A stretch of 64,000 bases of DNA from NCBI GenBank assembly GCA_032629725.1, contig JAFEVB010000026.1:434001-498000 (forward strand). Reading direction: 5' to 3'. Source of the DNA: Gremmenia infestans. Lineage: Eukaryota; Ascomycota; Leotiomycetes; Helotiales; Hamatocanthoscyphaceae. Both the position numbers and the translations under genes were made by a program. This document shows positions 10,480 through 20,658 of the stretch, piece after piece. The notes beneath the pieces are model-generated. The model ran no database searches. It saw only the letters and a list, made by a program, of their open reading frames with translations, and was not told the DNA's origin. Each line of letters begins with the position of its first letter. Positions within the stretch are counted from its first letter, which is position 1.

Positions 10480-12006
10480 TCAAGAAGCGAAGCCAGAGCT
10501 GATCACGAAGCTCACATCATCGTTGAATGAGGCTGGGGCGTCAAAGGACTGGACCCCACCGTTGCTCGCGGCATAGCCAACATAGCTATAGTGGCGAATG
10601 TAACGGGTAGGATAGCTCCAGGATCGCATCGAGGTGCCTTGACCGTTAAGGCCAGACTGAGGGCAGAACGTGGCGTCTTCGTAGAACAGCTTGGTGCCGT
10701 CGTTAGCGTTGAGCAAGAGAGTGAAGGCTGAATGCCGTATATAGCTGCCGGGTGTATCGACGGACTCGAAAGAGAAGCAGGCACTATTGCCAAGGCCAGT
10801 GCGAACCGTCCAGCTGGCCTGCTGTTGGAGGGCGGTTGTGCTAGACGACGAGACGACTTGGGTGTTAACGGTGGAACCAGTATGTGCGATATAATAGGTC
10901 GTACAGCAAGCGGTAGTAGCCCGCAGCGAGATGGAGGATCCGACGGTGAGCGCAGAGCCGCTGGTCAACGCACCGGCGACGTACTTGGCGGCTACGATGT
11001 TGGCCTGCACAGAGGCCTCGGTGGCGTCTGTCGGATAGCCTGTGGTCATCACGCCCTCGTAAAATGTACCCTGCGCGCCGTTACTGTTGTCGCCCCCGAT
11101 GCCGAGAATGATAGCGCCCTCTTTGCTCATCGGGTTATAGCCAGACACGCTTGGGCGCACGCCGCTGTAGTACGTTGACAACGACCCGGACGCAGCGTTA
11201 GCTCCACGGATCGCCCAGTGGTCTGGCTCCCCTTTAACGATCGTAGTAACGAACCGGTAGGAGATGGACGGGTCCGCAGTATTGCTGGTAGCGCTTTCGC
11301 CCGAGAATAAGCCATTCTCGAGATCGGCCATGACCCAAGGGCCACTGCCAGCGCCAGTTCCCCAAACTGTGCTGTCGCCAAAGTAGATGGCTTCCATATG
11401 ACCATTTCCAGTATCGTGGCTGTTTGTCTCTGCGTTACCATAGTCGAAGCAGCAGGCACCATTGTAGTGAGTCCCGTCGAGGACCGCATACATCCCTTCT
11501 GCCGCGTCGCCTGTAGCTGAACCGCTAACGGCATTGTTGCGGTAGCCAGTACCGGGCGAGATGAAGACGCCGTACGCCTTCTGACCGTTTAGTGTGACTG
11601 GTGCGCCAATCGCGCTAGCCAGGTTGTCGTAGCCATTGGTTTCCGGGCCGTCAAAGCCACCTGGCGGAGCCTGGGTAAGGTGATTCCCACGGCCGGACTG
11701 ATCGTAAATGATCGTGATAAGGCAGGTCGTGCTAGCGCAAAAGGTATCTTGGGCTGCGGCATCAGCGACACCCCCAGCGGAGAGCGGCACGATAATAGTT
11801 GTGGTATTATCGGAGCCGCGTTTCACCTGGTAGAGTGAGCCGGTGTAGGCGCCATATAAGGCGCGAGTGGTGCTATGCGCCGCGATGCAGGCCGTGCCGC
11901 CGGAGGAGTAGATGTCGCAGGGCCCAGCAGCGACAGGGGAAATTGTGGTGGCAATAAGGCCTAGAGCAAATACGCAAACGCGTTTAATGCTTGATTGTGA
12001 AAACAT
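10480..12006 (-). CDS. abfB: Secreted alpha-L-arabinofuranosidase B (GH54 + CBM42)
   Basis: Intronless, 508 aa, the usual length for fungal AbfB. A signal peptide covers roughly residues 1-27 (cleavage after SPVAA). The GH54 catalytic domain runs to about 335 and contains WVMADLENGLFSG and LGIGGDNSNGAQG. The Glu at 230 and Asp at 306 match the nucleophile and acid/base of the characterised Aspergillus enzyme (Glu221 and Asp297) with the same 76-residue spacing. The C-terminal CBM42 (about 345-505) shows the repeated beta-trefoil pattern (SYIRHSAFTLLLN, RYIRHYSYVGY) that binds arabinofuranose side chains. The enzyme removes arabinose from arabinan and arabinoxylan outside the cell, which points to a life on plant material. 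I see no sign of truncation. Confidence 0.96.
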   Translation of the reverse strand: MFSQSSIKRVCVFALGLIATTISPVAAGPCDIYSSGGTACIAAHSTTRALYGAYTGSLYQVKRGSDNTTTIIVPLSAGGVADAAAQDTFCASTTCLITIIYDQSGRGNHLTQAPPGGFDGPETNGYDNLASAIGAPVTLNGQKAYGVFISPGTGYRNNAVSGSATGDAAEGMYAVLDGTHYNGACCFDYGNAETNSHDTGNGHMEAIYFGDSTVWGTGAGSGPWVMADLENGLFSGESATSNTADPSISYRFVTTIVKGEPDHWAIRGANAASGSLSTYYSGVRPSVSGYNPMSKEGAIILGIGGDNSNGAQGTFYEGVMTTGYPTDATEASVQANIVAAKYVAGALTSGSALTVGSSISLRATTACCTTYYIAHTGSTVNTQVVSSSSTTALQQQASWTVRTGLGNSACFSFESVDTPGSYIRHSAFTLLLNANDGTKLFYEDATFCPQSGLNGQGTSMRSWSYPTRYIRHYSYVGYAASNGGVQSFDAPASFNDDVSFVISSGFAS

Positions 12007-14674
12007 GTCTGATCGCTTTTGATGTCTGTGAGCATTTTCAACTTATCGACGAGAAGCTCGCACATCGTAGGGTTTTAAACAATATAGTTTCTATTGCGGC
12101 CTGTGTGCTATCATCTTTACTCCGCAAATCTGGTAAAATGTTCCGTTTCTTGGAAGAGAAATGGCACGCGCTATTCAATTGGCATGAATTTCCTCCAATA
12201 ATCTAGTGGTACTATACCCCGCTTACAAAATTCCTCAACACGGTCTAGTGATACGCGAGCTGGAGTAAAACGTTCCGTCCAACTAATGGTCTTCGGATAT
12301 TGTAATAAGTGACTATACTAATACTAAAAGGAGATAGCTAGACTAAGAAAGTGAGAAGTTATGTTGTGGTGCTTGAAGACCTATTATCGTAGTAGTACCA
12401 GTTGACACGGCAAATTATAGGAACTCTAATACTATGCCGAACTTGTAACTAGCCTATGCCTTCAGCCTATTTAGAGCTATCGCATAGTTCTTCCTACAAG
12501 GCGGCCCGCACTTCTGGTTACTGGGCATTAACCAGCCAGATCTGTAAAAGCCCTATACTCCGAGTAGTATCCGGTACTCCGAAAGGATGGCTTGAAAAAG
12601 CGGAAGTACGGCGTAGCTTGCGGAATACCCCAATGTATTACGGCCAGTCGGAGGCAAATGCAACCAAGTCAAAGGTATATCACAAATTTAGCAGTAATAA
12701 TCTGAGAAGGCTAAGCTTGAGATGATATTGATAAACAGCAAAGGGCTTTGCCGCTTGTGATTAATCGCGTTTGAATGTCAAAGTCACAAAAAGGAACGCG
12801 ACGACAAGTCAAAGTTTGTGAATGGGAGAGACTATGGATGTGATAAGCAATGCGAAGATAAAAGGAGATGCAAAGGTCCGCTGCTAGATGTTATGGAAAG
12901 TGCATTAAAACTAGCACGAGCCTCAATGACGGCGGATTTCAAATACGCTCGATGAACCAAATGAATGCAAAGGCTGCAGAACCAAGGTGAAGTATCAGAT
13001 AGAATTCGTTGAAAACCCTAAATGTCGACCGCTAAAACCATTGACAATGAGAAAATCTGCTCCGAACATCGGTGCTAGATTGCGCGCCCCATACGTCCGA
13101 GGGAGTGTTGGGAGAAAGTCAATCAAATGTAGGTGGTGTGGGGTACGCTGCTTTCAGGCGTGGCGAGTTTAAAAAAGTAAGCTACTCGATGGTATAGATG
13201 CGAAACAATCTTGGTTGGACTTCGTACAACCCCGCACATTGCCAGCAGAAGCAGCCAGTCATCTGACCCTCTAAAGTGACAGGGGCAATGGTGTGAATAC
13301 CACAACTGTTGCTGTTCCCAATGGAATTGATTTATCAGGAACATGAACTATACAGATTTCAAATTGAAACATTCGAGTAGCAAAGTATTTGACATCTACC
13401 CAAGACAAGAAAACCAATAATAACTTGCTGGCAGGTAATTACAAGATTTGGTCAGCGAACATCGATATTTCGAAATCATCTTCACAGATGGAAGGATGGC
13501 ATAATGCCAAACTGAAAGAAGACCAACGAAGCAGTTCAGGTAGCATAATTTCAGAAACTTTCGGTAATACGCTTGAGACACATACACCAATCATGAAGAC
13601 TTTTCTTCTGTTGTTTTAGATGGCGAACTAAAACGCGAATCCAAAATGCGGACCGAAGGCTAGTCGGCAGACTTTTGCAAGAATTGAGGCAATGTTATCC
13701 TCCTACAGAAGATAGCTGGGAGATTTCGAAAAAAGTTGATAAAGACTCGTTCTGCACTGACAGAACCACTTCCAGTACGGTATAAAAACAATACTATGTT
13801 GCTATCACCTCAGCCAATGCTTGTTACAACTCGCAGAAAGGAGGAACAGAACATGAGGCTTTGATCCCACCATGCCATTTATCACCTTGTGCAACCTAGG
13901 TATCAGATACCTGTAGGAAAGCTTTCATCATGCAAGGAGGTACGATAGGGTGTAGCACAGACCCAGACTGTGTCTAGCATAGCATAACCACAAGCTTTTG
14001 GCACCCTACAACGAGCTCTCGAAAATCCTTTTCCCCTCCCTTGGATCGGATTTGTGATGTCGCGTAGGGAGATTTGTTCGCTCGATATATCGCACGAAGA
14101 AGAGGGGGGGAAACGAGTCGGTGACGGTTTGGGTGCGACGATATGTATTGTGCAGGGCGGAGGAGCGCATTATCGGTATCCAGTTCGAGGGAGACATGGC
14201 ATGGCATGTTGTGGACTCCAAGGATGATGTATTTGGTGCAGACTTGTCTTCTACACCAACCAACCTGCCCGGCTTCGTCGCGTTCGCATTTGACTAGAAG
14301 GTTGGTATGACGAAGCGATGGAGAGTTGACAGAAATGTCTTTTTGAGAATTGGTGTACCAAGGTGCGTACTTTTTGTTCTGAGAGGATTTACTCGTAGAT
14401 GGATGTAATAAGCTTCCGGTGACCATGACATGACATGATAAATGTCAGGTTTATTTAGGTGGTGCGGGCACTAGCGGGCCGGTACCGTACTATACTATAA
14501 AGCCCGCTATGCTTCCACTCCTATATTTCTTCCCTTTTCCGTACCCCAACTACAATCACACATTACTCGAAGTCGAGAATACATATCATATCAGCCACCT
14601 TTGCATAGCTGCAGAAATCCCTGTTCTCCAACTTTTATTCTCATCCTAGTCCATGAGCCGTACAGAGTATTGAG
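12007..14674. other. Long intergenic region, no supported gene
   Basis: The first few hundred bases above 12006 should be the abfB promoter; the last part, with a TATACTATAAAG-like element near 14490-14500, should serve the gene at 14675. Frames of 60-150 codons occur, the longest on the minus strand at 13974-14426, but none resembles a known family or has convincing splice partners. Confidence 0.4.
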
Positions 14675-15517
14675 ATGGAAATCCTAGTCCTAGGTCTTCC
14701 GCGCACTGGCACGCAATGTACGTCCTACAAGGTCACAATTTCAGTCAGTTGTAAAAACTCGAGTCCTTGATTGATAACAAGCTCCTTCTATATCTCAAAC
14801 AGCCCTTGCAGATGCCTTGAATCTATTAGGCTACCCCAATATCTACCATATGCGTGAGGTTGGCAAGAACCAGCATCAGGCCAAGTGGATCGAGGCACTG
14901 GAAGCTAAATTCGAGGGAAAAGGCAAGCCGTTCGGACGTGAGGAATTTGATAGCTTTTTGAGTGGGTATAATGTATGTATGTTATATTCTTCTACAAGCA
15001 TCCACCTACACATCCTTTTCTCTCCATATGAATAGTCTGGTATGTGAAGAGGCTGAATTTATGTTTGTTGACTCACTAATACCAGGGCGTCGCCGACTAC
15101 CCCGCGGCCATCTTCGCCCGCGAACTCATAGCCGCCTACCCCACCGCAAAAATAATCCTAAGCACCCGCGACGAAGATAAATGGTATGCCTCCATGCTCG
15201 CAACCCTCTGGCACCAATGGAGCACCAGCAAAAGCGCTTCCGATCCAGCACCGAGCCCCATGCGTCCCCTCTCAGACAAATACCAGACGCTGATTTGGGG
15301 TGGAGATTTTCCTGCTCGTGGCCGCGCGCAGTTCCGTGCGCATAATGCACTTGTGAGGAGCTGTGCTGGCCCTTCTGCTCAAGAGGGGGGGTTCTTGGTG
15401 TGGGATCCGAGGGATGGATGGGCGCCGTTGTGTGAGTTTTTGGGGAAGGAGGTTCCTAAGGTGCCGTTTCCTAGGGTGGATGATTGGCTGGAGTATAAAA
15501 TGATGCATTCGACATAG
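14675..15517 (+). CDS. Sulfotransfer_4-type P-loop protein (sulfotransferase family)
   Basis: Three exons, 14675-14717, 14803-14972 and 15086-15517, give 214 aa. The start MEILVLGLPRTGTQS is the PAPS-binding P-loop of the fungal Sulfotransfer_4 family, followed by the usual LADALNLLGYPNIYHM. A second block, PAAIFARELIAAYPTAKIILSTRDEDKWYASM, contains the 3'-phosphate-binding segment, and FPRVDDW is the typical C-terminus. The P-loop is split by the first intron. Members are often misnamed epimerases; the acceptor substrate is unknown. Confidence 0.85.
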
Positions 15518-17897
15518 GGTAGGACATCAAGGACTGTGTTGCTAACGGGTAGATTACGGTCTTGACGCCTGAGATAGGGTAGTTTGGAATTGTGAGATGT
15601 CCGGGCTTCAAGCTTACGAACTGTTGAAGGTTTTGAATATAGGACTCGGATCTAAGGTAGTGGGGGGTGGAATTTTCAAGCCAGAGTAAAGAATACGCTA
15701 TGAGGGATGACCGGTCATTCGCATTACTATTAGACTCAGACTAACCCTCCTCAAATTTAACTCCAACCAACTACCTGGTGGACCTCGCCCGGTGCAAGCT
15801 ATTAGTATATGAAATTCGGAGCATATAGTAGCAGGATAATTATCTAATATAGCCATAAAAAGCCAAGCTATTATGATAGGTATTAATAACCCTTCGATAT
15901 GTTTTATATTTTATATTTTCTCCTCTAGTTTAGAGGAATATTATAAATTCAAGTCGAGCTGGAATGAAATGTCACCAAAGCCAAGGAAAGATTACAGATT
16001 ACCCCGTGCTTACTTTCGATCGGCCTTGACTCACACCGAACGCAACGCACAGGCCGGTTTTAACTCCTTATATACATCTACCTGACATCCTCCGCTTTTA
16101 TTTTCCTACAGCTGTAAGTTTTGATGTTTGATTTTTAATTTAATGAATTTGTTAACCGCAGTTCAAGGTTCACGGCCCACAAGCTCAGGTGCCGAGGACT
16201 CGAGTTCCGAAGACGCAGCGAGGCGAGTACAGTACGACGAAGGACGAGGTCAAATTTTGGATACAACGCCTCAGACTTGCCCTCGAATCTACTAAATACT
16301 GAGGTTTGGAGGTCGTTTCAAATCTAGTTCACCTTCAAGAGGAGGCTGATGGATTGGTCACGTGATGCCTCCTCACTGGACTGATTTGAACATCTACCCG
16401 TTGGCCTGAGGCCGCCCCCCAGTCTCACTTCCCCCACCACCCTAGGCCAACGGGTAGTGAGAATGGGGAAGCAGAGTAGAGGAGTGCCTCAAGTTTGAAG
16501 CACGGGAGATCTAGGACTCTCTGCGGCCACAAGATGCAGACGTCCAATTCTGCGCCCATGCCAAAGAGCGTTCAGTCAGAGCAGAAAATACATGCCGAGA
16601 ATAGCCGCCAACAGGATTTTGTTCGAACATCAGTCAAGTTAGTCTACACGGGCTGGCCAGGAGGGGGAGAAAACAAATCAAGCTTTTCAATGGCGGGATG
16701 GCTGAGATAGCCGCGATGTTACCTCTTTCCGGATGAAGGCACTGCCTCGATGCTATTTGGCGGCAGCGAAATGTGGACGTGGTGGCGGGCCCTACCGAAC
16801 ACAAGCTTTGAGCGAGACAGATAAGCTTTCTCTCAACCGGGGTACATGTACGTACTACAGTGTGCAATCATACAGTACTCAGATGGCACTTGCATCAAAC
16901 AGGTAACCCGTTCGCAGCAAGGATCTTCGAAGGCTCGGAAGACGCATATAACACGGGACACCACAGCTGTTCACCAATATGTGCGATCGTCCATCCACTA
17001 ACAAGAGAAAATAAACTAACTTCTCTCCTTCCTCTTTGGCAAGTGAACTCCTGCAGCCCTAGGTAAGGGAAATAATACGAGTATACGCGCCCAACCTTCG
17101 CCAACAGATGCAATACAGCGAAGTAGCAGGTAGAGATTCAACAGGCTGATGACTTGATCCTGCGCCGTCGTGTTTGTTCGGTATGGATATAGATGGCAAA
17201 AGAAAGCAGATGTGTCTTCCAATTAGCTCCATGATTCGGACAATCCCTACGGAAAAATACTTGTATGTATGTGGTTCCTATACTCGTACAGATTGAAGCA
17301 TTCTGTGCGCGCCGCGCCGTTGCGCCATGATGCTTCTGGAAGGTCGTTCTGCTAAGGACGACGACCAAGTGGTCGGAACCAGACGCCGCGGGCGGGGTCT
17401 GGGTCTATTGTTCCATGATATGGGTGTGTGTATTTGGGTATCGATGTATTCTCTTGATCCTCATTCATGCTTTGGTTTGGGTTCCTTTCGCTTCTGCAGG
17501 AAGATTACCTAGATGCCCGTGTCGCTCATTCTGCATAGAGATTGTTCAAGATAAGGATACCGGGCGGGTGGCATCCCATGTCACTCACCACCTACTCGCG
17601 GGTTAAATGGGAAGCAGATGTAGTGGAGGGCAGTGAGTATATAGGATGGTATTCACCCTGATATAATAATGATCCCATTCACGTTCCAATTCCACCATTG
17701 CGACACAAGAGCGGCCTTCCAAAGTCGAGGCTAGCGTGGTGTAACTCGAGCGAGACTTCCCTTTTCTTCTCTTCTCGCTGTGAATTTGACAACAACGACA
17801 GAGTCAATTTCTTCTCGTAATCGGGTACATATTTTGCGTTTGACAGTTTCGCTCGCATTGCCTTCATTGGCACTTTTCTCTTCAACGCCGAGCAATC
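15518..17897. other. Intergenic, with AT-rich patch and hairpins
   Basis: No gene is supported. The patch 15790-15960 is AT-rich and stop-dense. A short inverted repeat GAGGAGGC/GCCTCCTC (16339-16346 and 16367-16374) encloses a CACGTG box, next to the longer hairpin at 16394-16457. The last few hundred bases should be the OPT promoter. Confidence 0.4.
16394..16457. repeat. Perfect 14-bp inverted repeat with C-rich loop
   Basis: CTACCCGTTGGCCT at 16394-16407 faces AGGCCAACGGGTAG at 16444-16457 across a 36-nt C-rich loop. It lies about 1.4 kb upstream of the OPT gene. It could be a foldback element or a regulatory hairpin. Confidence 0.6.
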
Positions 17898-20545
17898 ATG
17901 GCGACACAGAGACCTGGTTTCGCCCGAGCGGACACCGACATCCCCTCGAGTGATGTTGGACATGCCACCTCGAACGACATCGAAAAGGAGAGTGCGAGCC
18001 CAGAGATCACATCCATGAGCTCGAACCCCCCCGTCTTCGACGCAGCAAAGGAAGATCATTTCGGAGAGGCAGAAGTCATCTCGGATGCCAAGGGCGTCCT
18101 TACACATGTTATCCATGTTGACGATGACCCTTCCCTCAGTCCATGGACCTTTCGTGCCATGTTCCTGGGTCAGTACTCTACTGCTTTTCTCCCCTCCTCT
18201 CCTGTTCCCTCCCCTCTTCTTCTCCTCCAAACATTCACTGACATGTACTCCGTGCTGCAGGTATCGGCCTCGCAATCTTTGCGTCCGTCATCCAGGAAAT
18301 CTACTACTTCAAGCCGCAAGCCATCTATGTCTCCCTTGTCTTCATTACCGTGATTGGCTATGCTCTTGGAGAGCTAATGGCCTTGCTCCCTCGAACAAAT
18401 GCTGTCTTCCGCTTCCTCAACCCCTTTCCATTCAACAGCAAAGAGCATGCCTTCATTCTCATCATGGCCTCGGCAGCAGCAACGAATGCCGTCTCGACGG
18501 AGATCCTTGCCGCTCAAAGACTTTACTATGATATGGATCCAAGCGCTGGAGCTTCAATCTTCCTCGTCATCTCTTCGCAGCTTCTTGGTTTTGGTATTGC
18601 TGGCCTACTTAGGTCCATCCTAGTCCAGCCTACTAGGTAAGAACAATCTAAAATCTCAACTGAGACATAATTTTGTACTGACCCTGTGCCCTTCCAGAAT
18701 GTTATGGCCCATCAATATCCCTGTTGTCTCACTCATCGAAACCCTTCATCGAGACAAGACAGAAAACCGATTCCGTCTAAAGGTCTTCTGGATCGTCTTT
18801 TGCGTTTTATTCGTCTGGGAAATCATCCCTGAGTGGATTTTCCCTCTGCTTCAAGGACTGTCAATTTTCTGCCTCGCCAGGCAACATAGTCTTACGTTCA
18901 CCAACCTCTTTGGTGGATCTCAAGGTAATGAGGGTCTTGGCTTCTTGTCAATTAGCTTCGACTGGCAATATATTGCTAGTTTGGGCTCACCTATGTGGCT
19001 TCCGATTGTCACACTCACGAATACTTTCATCGGATATATCCTCTGCATTGTTCTCTTCATGGGTATATACTACGGCAACATATGGAGATCCCAGGACTTC
19101 CCTTTCATGTCTCAGCTTCTCTATGATACTACCTCGAACTCAACCGTTTTCGCAGAGTACAACCTTACCGCGATTCTTACACCGGAGAACTTTATTGACC
19201 AAGCTGGTTTGAAGGCCAACGGGATCCCTTACCTGACTGGAACCTATGTCGCCTATCTAATTACTACTAACATGGGATGTACTGCTACGCTCGTCCACAT
19301 GGTTCTTTGGAACTGGGATGACATCAAACAGGGATTCTTATTCTTGTCCCCAAGCAACCTGAAGAAGCTTCTGCAGCCCTCCTTCTGGGTTTTCTGGAAA
19401 GGCGGTCAATCCAAGGAAGAGCACAAGCGTGAGGTTCTGGGAAATCCCAGGATGGATCCTCATTATAAGATGATGGTTCAGGCAGGTTACGAGGAAGTGC
19501 CTAATTGGTGGTACGCTAACGTGCTGCTACTAAGTTTTGCTGTTGGTATGGGTACGATCTATGCTGTCAAGTCATCGTTACCATGGTGGGGCTACATCGT
19601 TTCGAACATCTTCGCACTGGTCTTCATCTTGATCTTTGGGGCTCAAATGGGTCTCACTGGCTTCCAGTTTAATCAGCAACCAATCATCCAAATGATTGCT
19701 GGATACCTACATCCAGGAAAACCACTCGGTACTTCCTCTTTTCCAACTAATACACCTCGAAAGCTAATTTCCCTAGCAAATATGTACTTTACTGTATTTG
19801 GCTTCAACGGCATCCAGCAAGGACAATGGCTATTAAGAGATCTCAAAGTCGCCCAGCTCGTTCATCTCTCCCCCAAGTCAACCTTTACAGCGCAGTATGT
19901 TCACTTTCTTCAAATGTTCAAACTTGTTCTAACTCTTTTTGCAGAATGCTTGGTGCAGTCATTGGTGCAATTTTCAACTATATCATGATGAAGAGCATCG
20001 TGACCAACCAGTTTAAGATTCTCAAATCCGTCGAAGGCTCAAACGTCTGGTCCGGCCAGAACGTTCAACAGTACAACACCCTAGCAATTGCATGGTCTAT
20101 CGCTGGAGATCTATTCTCGGTCGGAGCACGTTACCAATGGGTTACCATCTCTTATCTTGTCGGTTTCATCGTCCCAGTTCCCTTTTACCTATTGCACAGG
20201 TATACCAAGATTCGCTTCTTCGAATACATCAATCTTCCAATTGTGCTGTGGTATATGGGCTGGCTGTTCGTCGGAGTCAATGCGAGTATTGGATCGTATT
20301 TTGTGATTGGCTTTATTGCGCAATTTTACTTGCGGAAGTACAAACCAGGCTTGTTTGTCAAGTACAACTACCTCGTCTCTGCGGCCCTCGATGGTGGAAC
20401 CCAAGTGATGGTTTTCATCTTGAGCTTCGCAGTGTTTGGAGGAAGCGGGAAATCTCATGCCTTCCCGACATGGGCAGGAAATAATGGCGGGGTTGCTAAA
20501 GGTAAGAACGTTGATTTCTGCATGTATAACACTGCCAACGGTTAG
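17898..20545 (+). CDS. Oligopeptide transporter (OPT family)
   Basis: Five exons, 17898-18168, 18261-18636, 18698-19728, 19777-19894 and 19945-20545, give 798 aa. A hydrophilic N-terminus of about 90 residues precedes about 14-16 membrane segments. Family signatures are clear: NPFPFNSKEHAFILIMAS, FTNLFGG..GNEGLGFLSISFDW, YLTGTYVAYLITTNMGCTATLVHM, DPHYKMMVQAGYEEVPNWWY, GKPLANMYFTVFGFNG and the terminal WAGNNGG. OPT proteins import tetra- and pentapeptides or glutathione with protons at the plasma membrane. The gene converges on the aconitase-like gene, leaving only 113 bp between their stops. A substrate link to the next two genes is possible but unproven. Confidence 0.93.
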
Positions 20546-20658
20546 ATTGGGGGTGGGTTGATCAAGGGAAGGACCGGTCGTTTAAGACAAGTTCACAGTC
20601 AATTATTCAGTCTTTAGGTAAATCAGTCAATACATATTGCAGAACCGATAATATTTAC

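Noticed and set aside
13974..14426. 150-codon minus-strand frame with ATG start
   Set aside because: No domain, no signal peptide, atypical composition; considered chance in a long intergenic stretch.
17679..18275. 198-codon minus-strand frame over OPT exon 1
   Set aside because: The plus strand encodes a clear OPT N-terminus with correct splicing; the antisense product resembles nothing.
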